Below the pieces are notes generated by a model. That model did not search any database and had not been told where the DNA came from. It saw only the letters and a list, made by a program, of their open reading frames with translations. A program made the translations under genes and the position numbers. Source: Anaerolineae bacterium (GTDB lineage: Bacteria > Chloroflexota > Anaerolineae > Aggregatilineales > Phototrophicaceae). Taken from it: 64,000 nt of DNA. Below are positions 51,350 to 60,107 of the stretch, piece by piece (positions within the stretch are counted from its first letter, which is position 1; each line of letters opens with the position of its first letter). The DNA lies in assembly GCA_022820665.1 (NCBI GenBank), contig JAJEFB010000032.1:83048-147047 (forward strand), read 5' to 3'.

Positions 51350-53212
51350 TCAATTGGAATCGCTTGAGTTTTCCAAAAACATGGCCGCCAAGATGAAAGC
51401 ATCTTCCCCCGATACCGTCGGGATCGTGACCGGTTGTCCCGCTTCAAAAAAGTAGACTTCAATGAGGATTCGGTATTCGCCGCTTGTCCAGCTCCTCGAC
51501 GATCCCAGTTCATGAGGCGAGAAAACCGCTTCGTCAATATGCCAGTTGCTGGTCGGCCGCAAGTTCAATTGTGGTTGGCTATCGTGCTGCGCGACAATCA
51601 CGTCATTTGCATCCAAAAGCTTGACCGACACCGTAAAATCGCGCTTCAGCAGTGCGGCGGTCTCCCAAAGCAGATCAACTCTTAAGGGCTTTTCCACGAC
51701 CTTCGCGGCTTTCAGCAGCATACCATTGTCGAACTGAACCAGTGGCGGGTCATCAGCAAATCTATCATAGCGATAGACACGCATGTCAATTCTGCCTGAT
51801 GCGCCGCCATCGTGGGCATGAAGGAAGTCCGCCGTCCGGGCGAATCCCAACTCGCGCAGCCAATTGAAGGCGCTGGGGTCATTTGACCAGTGCATCAGCC
51901 ATACCGTAGCAAAGCGATCCAGCAATTGCGGCAACCAGCTTTCATAAGTTTCCGGGTAGAAATCGCGCTGGATCTTCAAGGACTCGTATCGGGCGCCATC
52001 CGGCAGCAGCTTGCCGTCCGGCATCTCTCGATTCAGGTAATAGCCAAGCTGATAGTCGCCACCGGCGATATCTGTCAGCACCAGATCGCCGGAGAGGGCA
52101 TAACGGGCGGTCAAATCAGCGACCTCGCGCCATTTCGGCTTGACGCGATAGAAATCTACTTGGGACAAGCTGTAGACCAGCAGCGCCATGATGAGCAGGT
52201 TGCGAATCGGCTGGCGGACATTGCTCAGACCCAAGGCAAGCAGCAAGGCGATGGCCGGTGTCCATAGCGTCAAGCGGCGCGGCTGCAAGAAAGGCAGGAA
52301 CTCGTTGGCGACAAGAGTCAAGGCGAAGGGGAGGACCAACCAAAGCAATAGCAGCCAACTAACGCGATGCCAGCGCAGGCGATATAGCTGTTCGCGCCCG
52401 TAGACCACCGTGAAGAAACCCAAGAGCAGGAGCGCAAGAACAAGCGCCCATTGCTCGGTGAAGTACTTGACCTGAATGTCTCGGATGACGGCGGGGGAGA
52501 AATCGACCGACCAATTAGCGCCGCTGTTGCCGACCTGCTTCGTCCCAACCAAGAGCAGCCAGGGCGCCAGCGCCAGCGCGGCAATGACCAGACCGGCCAA
52601 AGCCCGCCTGCGCTGCGCGCCGCGAAGACAGATCAGCGCGTAGAGCCCCTGGGCGACGCCGGCAAAAGCCGTAATGTAGTGCGTATAAACCATGAGGGCG
52701 GTGGCAAGAATCCAAGAGAAACCGGCGGATCTTCGCGATCGACGTATCCAGCGCAGGAAGAAAAACATGCTGCAAGTCACGAGAAAGACCAGCCAGGTGT
52801 AGTGCCGCGCCTCAGCCGCCAGGAAGTTTTCGGCATCAGCCAGCGCCAGCATCAACATGGCAAGACAGGGCGCGCTATGGCGCTGTCCGCGCGCGGCGGG
52901 CGTTCTTTGCGCCATCAGCTCCCGCGCCAATTGGAAAATCAGCGCCAGACTGAGCATGGAGGGCAGCACGGAGAACCAGCGCAGCGCCAGCTCGCTATGA
53001 CCGGCGACTTCGCTCCACAAGCGCAGCGCCGCGAAATAGAGCGGCGGATGCGTATCACGCGCCAGCGATGTCAGGAGATCCGGGAAGTGGGCGTGATAAA
53101 AGGCGTAACCTTCATCCACCCAGAAACTCTGCTCCGTGATATGGAGAATGCGACCCACAGCGCCCAATAGCAGAATGAGCGTGACGATTGCCCAGCGCCT
53201 GTTAGAAAACAT
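51350..53212 (-). CDS. GT39-type membrane glycosyltransferase with C-terminal beta domain
   Basis: A 620-residue integral membrane protein, paralogous to the 26731 gene. SFWVDEGYAFYHAHF contains the acidic pair Asp33/Glu34 of the first extracytoplasmic loop. DTHPPLYFAALRLW is the conserved second block. About ten membrane helices precede a soluble domain of ~230 residues whose last part is beta-rich (VDLLWETAALLKRDFTVSVK). It probably moves a sugar from a polyprenyl carrier to a surface acceptor. No glycosidase is coupled to this copy, unlike the first. Confidence 0.88.
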   Translation of the reverse strand: MFSNRRWAIVTLILLLGAVGRILHITEQSFWVDEGYAFYHAHFPDLLTSLARDTHPPLYFAALRLWSEVAGHSELALRWFSVLPSMLSLALIFQLARELMAQRTPAARGQRHSAPCLAMLMLALADAENFLAAEARHYTWLVFLVTCSMFFFLRWIRRSRRSAGFSWILATALMVYTHYITAFAGVAQGLYALICLRGAQRRRALAGLVIAALALAPWLLLVGTKQVGNSGANWSVDFSPAVIRDIQVKYFTEQWALVLALLLLGFFTVVYGREQLYRLRWHRVSWLLLLWLVLPFALTLVANEFLPFLQPRRLTLWTPAIALLLALGLSNVRQPIRNLLIMALLVYSLSQVDFYRVKPKWREVADLTARYALSGDLVLTDIAGGDYQLGYYLNREMPDGKLLPDGARYESLKIQRDFYPETYESWLPQLLDRFATVWLMHWSNDPSAFNWLRELGFARTADFLHAHDGGASGRIDMRVYRYDRFADDPPLVQFDNGMLLKAAKVVEKPLRVDLLWETAALLKRDFTVSVKLLDANDVIVAQHDSQPQLNLRPTSNWHIDEAVFSPHELGSSRSWTSGEYRILIEVYFFEAGQPVTIPTVSGEDAFILAAMFLENSSDSN

Positions 53213-53271
53213 CTTCGCGTAGGTATCCCGCCGTACGGTAACGGAAATATTCTAGCAAGGATTGCGCAGGA

Positions 53272-53328
53272 GTGGTGAAAATCGTGGATATCGCCCTATT
53301 CGGGTTCAATACGGGGGATTCACCACAG
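53272..53328 (+). repeat. 57-bp repeat, copy 1, upstream of the copper enzyme
   Basis: GTGGTGAAAATCGTGGAT at the left and GATTCACCACAGC at the right, with GTTCAATACGGGGG between. The ends are inverted (GTGGTGAA/TTCACCAC). A 58-bp relative lies at 54976, so the two flank the gene at 53554. Confidence 0.75.
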
Positions 53329-53358
53329 CGGCGCAGAGTTCACAGAGGGGGATGTTGC

Positions 53359-53430
53359 GGGCGACCTGGCCGGTCGCCCGTTTCTACAATTGCAAATGCG
53401 GCTGCTGGCGCCCAGATTGGTCGCCCCTAC
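53359..53430. repeat. Tandem GGGCGACC palindromes
   Basis: GGGCGACC (53359-53366) and GGTCGCCC (53372-53379) form an 8-bp stem; a second, imperfect copy (GGCGCCCAGATTGGTCGCCC) follows at 53408-53427 and ends CCTAC. With the 57-bp repeat these fill most of the 340-bp gap before the copper enzyme; I see no gene in it. Confidence 0.65.
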
Positions 53431-53553
53431 TGGTATATACTTAAGCTTGTAGATTCTATAGCGCTCATTTTCCGGCGAATAACGTGTCGACGCTACGGAT
53501 TTCGGTGTGCGTATGGATGGGATGGAGCAGGCCTAATATAAAGGAGCGAAGCC

Positions 53554-54966
53554 ATGAGATATATTGTCGTTTTACTGATAGTCTTGCTTAGCGCTGTTTC
53601 GGCATTGGCGCATGACGAAGACGAAGCCGAGGCGGCCGATTTCAGCGCCGTCGCCGTGCCGGAGAATCCCACTTATCACCAGCATGTTCGTCCCATCCTG
53701 GAAGCAAGCTGCGTCGCTTGTCATTCCGAGGGGCAGATCGCCGCTTACGCGCCCTTAACCAGCCAGGATGACGTGATATTCTTCGCCGATGATATCGCAT
53801 TTCATGTCTCGGCTCGCCTGATGCCGCCCTGGATGCCCTCCTCCCTGAACATTCCCTTGAAGAACGACCGCAGCCTTTCCGACGAGGAGATCGCTACCAT
53901 CGTCGCCTGGGCCGAGGGCGGTGCCCAACTCGGCGACGAGGAAAGCTACGAGCCGCCAGCGGCCACATTTGCTTTCCCCGATGTTCGCGCTGATCTGACG
54001 CTGCAACTTGCCGAGCCTTATATACCGGACGCGGAGGCGCTGGATGACTATCGCTGTTTCGCCTTCCCGCTGGAGATCGAGTCGCCGCAGTTTATCACCG
54101 CCTACGAATTCATCCCCGACGTGGCGAAGATGGCGCATCATGGCATCGTCTACCTGCTCGACGAAGCGTTGACGCCGGAAATCAAAGCGCGCGATTATGA
54201 AGATGGGCGCCCCGGCTGGAGCTGCTACGGAAGCGCTGGATTGTCCAAAGGCGGCGATATCATCGCGACCTGGACGCCGGGTACATTTGGCGTCCGCTAC
54301 CCCGAGAGCACAGGTTATCGCGTCAAACCCGGGGAAAGCATTGTCGTACAGATGCACTACAATCTGTGGACGACGCGCGCCCCCGATCGAACGCGGATCA
54401 ACCTGGAACTGGAATCGGGCGACAGCGGACTTGACGAGTTGATGACACTGCCCCTAAGCGCGCCGGTCGAGATCCCCTGCCCCAGCGACGTCGAAGGTCC
54501 GCAATGCCAGCGCCAAAACGCCATCAAGCGCATCGCGGAGTTGTACGGCGAAAAACTGTCAATGCTGCCGGACAAGCGCTTGAATGATTGCCGGCAGACG
54601 CTGGAGGATTACGCCGAAAATACCGGCGAGCACGCCGTCACATATTGCGATTTCCCGTCGCCCTTCCCCTTTACCTTGACCCTCTACGGCGTATTGGGCC
54701 ACATGCACGAACTGGGGCGCAGCTTCCGCATGGAGCTCAACCCGGATAGCGACGATCCCGTCATGTTGCTGGATATTCCGCGCTGGGATTTCCACTGGCA
54801 AGATCGCTATCAGTTCGTCGAGCCCGTGAAGGTCAACTTCGGCAGCGTGCTGCGCATGACCTGCACCTGGGACAACAGACTGTCGGATGACCCGCGTTAT
54901 GTGGTTTGGGGCGAGGGCACGGCGGACGAGATGTGCTTCGGCACGGTGATGATCAAGAAGCCGTAG
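53554..54966 (+). CDS. exported c-type cytochrome fused to a type II copper monooxygenase
   Basis: A 470-residue exported protein. Residues 1-19 are a signal peptide. Residues ~40-125 form a cytochrome c domain with CVACH (Cys53 to His57) and a candidate axial Met in RLMPPWMP. Residues ~150-465 match the two-domain PHM/DBH-like copper monooxygenase fold: His195/His196 (MAHHG) and His268 (VQMHYNL) for one copper; His383/His385 (GHMHELG) and Met460 (ADEMCFG) for the other. All key ligands are present. In known enzymes ascorbate supplies electrons; here the fused haem could do so. GGAGCG before the ATG fits. Confidence 0.87.
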   Translation: MRYIVVLLIVLLSAVSALAHDEDEAEAADFSAVAVPENPTYHQHVRPILEASCVACHSEGQIAAYAPLTSQDDVIFFADDIAFHVSARLMPPWMPSSLNIPLKNDRSLSDEEIATIVAWAEGGAQLGDEESYEPPAATFAFPDVRADLTLQLAEPYIPDAEALDDYRCFAFPLEIESPQFITAYEFIPDVAKMAHHGIVYLLDEALTPEIKARDYEDGRPGWSCYGSAGLSKGGDIIATWTPGTFGVRYPESTGYRVKPGESIVVQMHYNLWTTRAPDRTRINLELESGDSGLDELMTLPLSAPVEIPCPSDVEGPQCQRQNAIKRIAELYGEKLSMLPDKRLNDCRQTLEDYAENTGEHAVTYCDFPSPFPFTLTLYGVLGHMHELGRSFRMELNPDSDDPVMLLDIPRWDFHWQDRYQFVEPVKVNFGSVLRMTCTWDNRLSDDPRYVVWGEGTADEMCFGTVMIKKP

Positions 54967-54975
54967 TTGCCGGGC

Positions 54976-55033
54976 GTGGTGAAATTCGTGGATTTCCCTC
55001 TATGCGAGTTCAATACGGGGGGATTCACCACAG
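54976..55033 (+). repeat. 57-bp repeat, copy 2, downstream of the copper enzyme
   Basis: GTGGTGAAATTCGTGGATTT at the left and GGATTCACCACAGC at the right, about 80 percent identical to 53272-53328 by eye. It runs directly into copy 6 of the structured element. Confidence 0.75.
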
Positions 55034-55123
55034 CCGCTCGGCGGCAGCGAAAAGGTCTGCCGCGCTCACACAAAATAATAAACCTTCTCGTCGCATGAGC
55101 GACGCGGTTTATTAAAAAAGAGG
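55031..55123 (+). repeat. Structured intergenic element, copy 6 (best preserved)
   Basis: CAGCCGCTCGGCGGCAGCG, GAAAAGGTCTGCCGCGCTCA, then CACAAAATA and the hairpin AATAAACC (55077-55084), TTCT, CGTCGC (55089-55094), ATGA, GCGACG (55099-55104), C, GGTTTATT (55106-55113). TAAAAAAGAGG follows. Both stems are perfect. After it come GCACAGAGAGCACAGAGGAC short-period repeats. Confidence 0.85.
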
Positions 55124-55223
55124 CACAGAGAGCACAGAGGACTTTCAAAAAAGTAACTTTGTGTCTTGGCGCTGTAAATATTGCGATATTCACAGCGTTC
55201 ACCGTTCCCTAATTCCTGGAGCG

Positions 55224-55877
55224 CTAGTTCCCGAAGAGGTTCATCATATAGTCGGTGGAGATGCCCTGGTTTTCCAGGTGTGTTTTGAGCTTGCGCCGGG
55301 CGTCGTGGATCAGCTTGTAAAGCGCGTTGCGATTGCTGCCCATGCGTTCGGCCAGCACGTCCATGGGAATGCCCTTTAGGGCAACAGCCACCAGCGCTTG
55401 ATACTGTCGTTCGGTCAAGGATTCTTTCAGCGCCAACTCGATTTTCTCGAGCACATCGTCGCGCTCGGCGGCTTTTTCCGGCGTGGGCGGGGGCGGCGAG
55501 GCCAAGCGGCTCGCCGACGGCAGCAATTCGCCATCCGCCGTCAATTCGTCCAGGCTGAAGTCCTTGTAGCGCGCGCGGCGCAAATCGCTGATGGCTAGGC
55601 GCACCGCTATCTTGTTGGCCCAGGTTGTGAAGCGGCTTTCGCCGCGGAAATTGTCCAGGTTGTCCATCACGCGCAGGGTGGCGTCCTGCGCCAGGTCTTC
55701 CGCCATTTGCGCCAGTTCCTGCGCCGCCAAACCTCGCAGGTCGCTGCGGTCCTGGCTGAGATAAAAGTAGATGCTGCGCTGCAAGCGCGCCCGCAGTTCT
55801 TCCAGCGCGTCGGTTTGCGCGGCGTCCCCCGCTCCACGCAGCGCCGCGATCCATTGTTCGTTTGTGCGGCCTGTCAT
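55224..55877 (-). CDS. ECF-type RNA polymerase sigma factor
   Basis: A 217-residue sigma-70 family protein. Region 2 is seen as MAEDLAQDATLRVMDNLDNF and GESRFTTWANKIAVRLAISD, the latter containing the FTTWANKIA core that contacts the -10 element. A Ser/Pro-rich linker (~125-140) precedes region 4 with LTERQYQALVAVALKGIP and the helix-turn-helix MDVLAERMGSNRNALYKLIH. No anti-sigma factor is adjacent. It is divergent from ftsH, so shared stress control is possible. Another open frame over this gene on the same strand is not credible. Confidence 0.9.
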   Translation of the reverse strand: MTGRTNEQWIAALRGAGDAAQTDALEELRARLQRSIYFYLSQDRSDLRGLAAQELAQMAEDLAQDATLRVMDNLDNFRGESRFTTWANKIAVRLAISDLRRARYKDFSLDELTADGELLPSASRLASPPPPTPEKAAERDDVLEKIELALKESLTERQYQALVAVALKGIPMDVLAERMGSNRNALYKLIHDARRKLKTHLENQGISTDYMMNLFGN

Positions 55878-56112
55878 ACAATTCCGTTCGGTGGCTGAGC
55901 CCTATTGTCGCGCTCATGATAGCGGATTATCATAGTTTATTCACTGGCGGAACAGCGAAAATCGCGCGCTGCAAAAGCGCGAATTGCCATTTTCTGAAAC
56001 TAGGCCGCCAGCAAATCGAAGGAATTTATCACCTTTTGCCCTGCGAGTGGGTCTATAGTAGTAGTGAAGAGGCGCAATCAAGAATGAAGCTATCGAGAAC
56101 GGAGTCTCAACC

Positions 56113-58041
56113 ATGAGCAATCGACCCGATCCGCCGCGTCATGTGACCGAAGGCGGCAGGGATAACAAGAAGAACCAGGACGGCAACAAATCGCCCTTTG
56201 GCAACCCCAATGCGCAACGCATGTGGATCATCTTCGGCATTATCGCGCTGGTGATATTTTTGCTGGTCTTCAACGGGCGCGGGGGTCCCAGCTTCACCAG
56301 CAGCTTGCCCATAAACGAGTTGGCCTCGCATATTCGACAGGGGCGCGTCGAACGCATCGTTGAGCGCGGGGGCCACGATCTCTTTGTCACCTACACCGAT
56401 GGCACGACGCAAACCGCCTATAAGGATTCATCGTCCAGCTTCTATGAATTGATGGACGCCCTGGACGTGTCGGGCGCGGCATTGGAAAACTTGACCTTTG
56501 TGGCGCAGCCGGGTGATAACTCGCAGCAGATCATCTTCCAGATTCTGCTCGGCGTGGTGCCGATTCTGATCATCGTTTGGTTCCTGTGGCGAATGATGCG
56601 CTCGATGCGCGCGGGCCAAGACCAGGCGATGAGTTTTGGACGGAGCAAGCCCCGGGTCTCGCGCGATATGGAACGCCCTCAAGTGACATTCACTGATGTG
56701 GCGGGCGCGGAAGAAGCCAAGGAAGACCTGCAAGAGATTGTCGAGTTTTTGAAGGAACCGGAGAAGTTCATTCGCTTGGGGGCGCGCGTTCCCAAGGGCG
56801 TGCTGATGGTCGGTCCCCCTGGCACCGGCAAGACCCTGATGGCGCGCGCCGTAGCTGGGGAAGCGGGGGTGCCGTTTTTCAGCATATCCGGCTCGGAATT
56901 CGTCGAGATGTTCGTTGGCGTCGGCGCCAGCCGCGTCCGCGACCTGTTCGAGCGCGCCAAAGCGGAGGCGCCCGCGATCGTTTTCGTGGACGAGATTGAC
57001 GCCGTGGGCCGTCACCGCGGCGCCGGCTTGGGCGGCGGGCACGACGAGCGCGAGCAGACTTTGAACCAGATTCTGGTCGAGATGGACGGCTTCGACAACG
57101 ACACGAATATCATCATCATCGCCGCCACCAACCGTCCCGATATCCTGGATCCAGCGCTGCTGCGCCCGGGCCGTTTCGACCGCAAGGTGGTCATGGACAA
57201 CCCCGATGTCAAGGGCCGGCAGGACATTTTGAAAGTGCATTCGCGCGGCAAGCCGCTGGGGGCGGATGTCGATGTGGAAGCCTTAGCCAAGATCACGGCC
57301 GGATTTTCGGGCGCGGACCTGGAGAATCTGGTGAACGAGGCGGCGATCCTGGCCGCCCGGCGCAATAAAAAGTCGATCGGCATGGGCGAGATGCAAGAAT
57401 CAATGGAGCGCGTGGTCATGGGACCGGAACGCCGCAGCCGCGTCATCACGCCGGAAGAGAAAGAAAAAGTCGCCTATCACGAAGCGGGGCACGCCCTGCT
57501 CTTCCACCTCTTAGAGAATACCAGTCCGGTGCACAAGATCACGATCGTGTCGCGCGGGCGCGCCGGCGGCTATGTGATGCCCCTGCCCTCCGGCGACGAT
57601 ATGCTGGTCACGCGTGAGAAATTCGAGGACGACATTGTTGCTGCCATGGGCGGGCGAGCCGCGGAAGAGATCATCTTCAACCAGTTCACCACTGGCGCCA
57701 GCAACGACCTGCAGCAAGCCACCCGCATGGCGCGAGCTATGGTGACGCAATTCGGCATGAGCGACTTGCTCGGTCCGCGCTCTTATGGCAACGGGCAGGG
57801 CGCCGTTTTCCTGGGGCGCGAGATCGCCGAGCAGCGCGATTACAGCGAGCACTACGCGCAACAGATCGACGATGAGGTCAAGCGCATCTTGCAGAGCGCC
57901 TATCAGCGGGCGAAAGATATTCTGCTGGATCAGCGCGATAAGATGGAAGAACTGGTGGAGATTCTGATCGAGCGAGAGACGCTCAACGCGGAGGAGTTCG
58001 TCGAGATTGTGGATGGTCCGGCGGTTGCGCCGGCGACGTGA
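56113..58041 (+). CDS. ftsH: ATP-dependent zinc metalloprotease FtsH
   Basis: A 642-residue membrane AAA+ protease that degrades misfolded membrane and regulatory proteins. Two membrane spans (~37-53 and ~137-160) flank a periplasmic domain. The AAA domain has Walker A GPPGTGKT at ~234, Walker [12 protein letters not shown] and the second region of homology [20 protein letters not shown]. The zinc site is HEAGH at 456-460. The N-terminal cytoplasmic tail of ~35 residues is longer than in E. coli. GGAG 8 bp before the ATG fits. It ends in a strong terminator. Confidence 0.97.
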   Translation: MSNRPDPPRHVTEGGRDNKKNQDGNKSPFGNPNAQRMWIIFGIIALVIFLLVFNGRGGPSFTSSLPINELASHIRQGRVERIVERGGHDLFVTYTDGTTQTAYKDSSSSFYELMDALDVSGAALENLTFVAQPGDNSQQIIFQILLGVVPILIIVWFLWRMMRSMRAGQDQAMSFGRSKPRVSRDMERPQVTFTDVAGAEEAKEDLQEIVEFLKEPEKFIRLGARVPKGVLMVGPPGTGKTLMARAVAGEAGVPFFSISGSEFVEMFVGVGASRVRDLFERAKAEAPAIVFVDEIDAVGRHRGAGLGGGHDEREQTLNQILVEMDGFDNDTNIIIIAATNRPDILDPALLRPGRFDRKVVMDNPDVKGRQDILKVHSRGKPLGADVDVEALAKITAGFSGADLENLVNEAAILAARRNKKSIGMGEMQESMERVVMGPERRSRVITPEEKEKVAYHEAGHALLFHLLENTSPVHKITIVSRGRAGGYVMPLPSGDDMLVTREKFEDDIVAAMGGRAAEEIIFNQFTTGASNDLQQATRMARAMVTQFGMSDLLGPRSYGNGQGAVFLGREIAEQRDYSEHYAQQIDDEVKRILQSAYQRAKDILLDQRDKMEELVEILIERETLNAEEFVEIVDGPAVAPAT

Positions 58042-58066
58042 TCTGCGCCATACAGTACGTATGTGA

Positions 58067-58092
58067 GGGCGAGCCGCTGGCTCGCCCTTTTT
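58067..58092 (+). terminator. Rho-independent terminator of ftsH
   Basis: GGGCGAGCC and GGCTCGCCC form a perfect 9-bp stem around GCT and run straight into TTTTT. It begins 25 bp after the ftsH stop. Confidence 0.93.
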
Positions 58093-58173
58093 GTGTTACT
58101 CGGACTGTCGTAACTGGCTCCACCATGATACAATCCTGCCTCGGCTTACCGGCCCGCACAAGTTTTCACTAGC

Positions 58174-58677
58174 ATGACACATAGGCGGGAGCCTCGTTTG
58201 GCGCAAAATTCGCTTAGCAAAGACAAATTTCAATACGATATTTTTCTCTCTCACGCTTCAGAAGATAAAGATGACGTCGCGCGACCGCTGGCTGTATTGC
58301 TCCAAGAGCGTGGGCTACGTGTCTGGTTTGATGAATTCGAATTCAGAATCGGCGACAATATTATCGAAAAGTTGAATAAAGGAATCAATGCAAGTCGATT
58401 CGGAACAGTTGTTTTGTCTAAGGCTTTTATTGACCTAGCCAAACATTGGACAAAGCACGAGCTCAACACCCTTGAATATCTGTGGGTGACCGAGAATAGA
58501 ATAATGTTTCCGGTTTGGCACAATATCACTGTGCGAGAGATTGGTGAGTTCCGCGCCTCGTTGGCGTATATAATTGGCCGAAGTACTGCCGCCTACACAC
58601 TTGAGGAAATCGCAAATGAGATTCATGAGGTCATTGTTGATTTTGATGCAAAAGAGTTCGGAATCGGCGAACATTGA
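58174..58677 (+). CDS. TIR-domain protein
   Basis: A 167-residue protein, almost wholly a Toll/interleukin-1 receptor domain. YDIFLSHASEDKDDV is the first strand and box 1; VWFDEFEFRIGD follows; SRFGTVVLSKAF is the central strand; and HWTKHELNTLEY carries Glu96, the residue that acts in NAD-cleaving bacterial TIRs. Short N-terminal region, no partner domain. GC content is visibly below that of the neighbours, and it follows a terminator, so it starts an accessory patch. Family knowledge links such TIRs to anti-phage NAD depletion or signalling; which applies here is unknown. Confidence 0.88.
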   Translation: MTHRREPRLAQNSLSKDKFQYDIFLSHASEDKDDVARPLAVLLQERGLRVWFDEFEFRIGDNIIEKLNKGINASRFGTVVLSKAFIDLAKHWTKHELNTLEYLWVTENRIMFPVWHNITVREIGEFRASLAYIIGRSTAAYTLEEIANEIHEVIVDFDAKEFGIGEH

Positions 58678-58798
58678 GATTCTCGTCATAGGACGCTATG
58701 ACAAATCTAAGGCATTGCCACCGTCAAGCGGTTACACAATATCAAACGCAAGTGTGCTATACTAGGATTCACGAACATTCTGTTGAAGGACTTTCTTT

Positions 58799-59554
58799 GT
58801 GCAATTCATCAAGCACGATTTGGGAAACAGATCAGGTGGCGAGATTGTAGAAGTCACTTTAAGCGCAGCTGCTAACGTGCGGCTCATGGATAACTCAAAC
58901 TTCCAGAGTTATCGTAGCGGTCGGCGTCACAGGTACCACGGAGGTTATGCAAAAAAATCACCTGTGCGTCTGCAGATTCCTCGATCTGGTCACTGGTACG
59001 TTACTGTAGACTTGGGCGGATACAGTGGCAAGGTGAGTTCTAGCGCACGCATCCTGCCGGGCAAATTACGGCCATTCGTAGAAACGCCGCTGTCGACGAT
59101 TCCTTCTCTCGTGCGGAACGAAAACGATGTTCAATATGACGTCTTCATCTCGCATGCGTCGGAAGACAAAAAAGACGTCGTAACACCGCTTGCGAAAGCT
59201 CTACAGGCAGGCGGCCTGTCCGTATGGTATGACGACTTTGAACTCAAAATCGGCGATAGCCTACGCCGCAATATTGACCGGGGAATAGCTTCCAGTCGAT
59301 TCGGAATTGTAGTTTTGTCAAAAGCCTTCTTTGGTAAGGGATGGCCCAATTACGAACTTGATGGATTGGTAACAAAGTCTGTTGACGGAGACCAAGTGCT
59401 GTTGCCGATTTGGCACAGTATTACAAAGGATGAGGTCGTTTCATACAGTCCGTCGTTAGCTGACAAACTTGCCCGGAACACTACGATGCAGACTGTCGAG
59501 GAGATAGCGGAAGAGATTGTCGAAGTCGTGCTTGGTGAACCGGTCGAGATTTAA
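58799..59554 (+). CDS. DUF1883-TIR protein
   Basis: A 251-residue protein with two domains. Residues 1-~88 are DUF1883 (MQFIKHDLGNRSGGEIVEV, NVRLMDNSNFQSYRSG, HWYVTVDLGGYSG), a small beta domain. Residues ~110-250 are a TIR domain: YDVFISHASEDKKDV, VWYDDFELKIGDSL, SRFGIVVLSKAF and NYELDGL with Glu186 at the catalytic position. The start is GTG at 58799, 8 bp after AAGGA; there is no in-frame ATG nearby. The TIR is a clear paralogue of the 58174 TIR. DUF1883 may sense a ligand that triggers the TIR; that is inference. Confidence 0.9.
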   Translation: MQFIKHDLGNRSGGEIVEVTLSAAANVRLMDNSNFQSYRSGRRHRYHGGYAKKSPVRLQIPRSGHWYVTVDLGGYSGKVSSSARILPGKLRPFVETPLSTIPSLVRNENDVQYDVFISHASEDKKDVVTPLAKALQAGGLSVWYDDFELKIGDSLRRNIDRGIASSRFGIVVLSKAFFGKGWPNYELDGLVTKSVDGDQVLLPIWHSITKDEVVSYSPSLADKLARNTTMQTVEEIAEEIVEVVLGEPVEI

Positions 59555-59664
59555 GTCTGCTCAGTAACAGGATTGTATCCACATTCCGGACGTCGAGGCG
59601 TAACAGGCGGTAAGAGTAGCCTGCTGCGTCACCAGATTGCAGCATAAGATGAGAGCGCTTTCCA

Positions 59665-59946
59665 ATGCAGTTCATAAAGCATGATCTAGGGCAAATGAAT
59701 GGGGGTGAGATCGTTGAGGTCACCCTAACCAGCGCTGCATATGTCCGACTGATGGACAGTTTCAACTTCCGCAATTATCGTTCCGGTCAACGTCACAAAT
59801 CTTACGGCGGACATTACAGATCTTCGCCAGTACGACTGGAGATTCCAAACCCTTGGCACTGGTTTGTAGCTGTAGACCTTGCTGGATACGCTGGGAGAGT
59901 CGGTTCGTCTGCGCGCGTACTATCTGGGGAAACTGTGTCCGGTTAA
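59665..59946 (+). CDS. DUF1883-only protein, possible truncated DUF1883-TIR paralogue
   Basis: A 93-residue protein nearly collinear with residues 1-88 of the 58799 gene product (about two thirds identical by eye: MQFIKHDLG, GGEIVEVTL, VRLMD, NYRSG, SSPVRLEIP, SSARVL). It stops where the linker to the TIR domain would start. The stop codon lies inside a 13-bp inverted repeat arm. Either it is a regulatory stand-alone domain or the TIR part was lost by an insertion. Stand-alone DUF1883 proteins are known, so it may be functional. Confidence 0.8.
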   Translation: MQFIKHDLGQMNGGEIVEVTLTSAAYVRLMDSFNFRNYRSGQRHKSYGGHYRSSPVRLEIPNPWHWFVAVDLAGYAGRVGSSARVLSGETVSG

Positions 59947-60002
59947 GAAAACTCACTCGCATTCCCGCGTGCGAAAGATATGCCTTGGCTGAGTTTTCTT
60001 AA
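59943..60002. repeat. 13-bp inverted repeat at the end of the DUF1883 gene
   Basis: TTAAGAAAACTCA (59943-59955) and its exact complement TGAGTTTTCTTAA (59990-60002) are 34 bp apart. The left arm contains the TAA stop of the DUF1883 gene. The arms could be a terminator stem or the ends of a tiny mobile element; there is no T tract directly after. Confidence 0.75.
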
Positions 60003-60107
60003 CTAATGAGCTATTTCAACTGCGACAGCCTGAACAAGTTTTTCGCGTTCGCAGCGGCGAGCCGGCGGGTTCGCTCCAGCGACACTTGCTGGCGCTACTT
60101 CTGTTTG

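Noticed and set aside
55066..55917. 283-codon minus-strand frame over the sigma factor
   Set aside because: It overlaps the ECF sigma factor in another frame, is Arg/Gly/Ala-rich without a fold pattern, and runs through repeat element copy 6.
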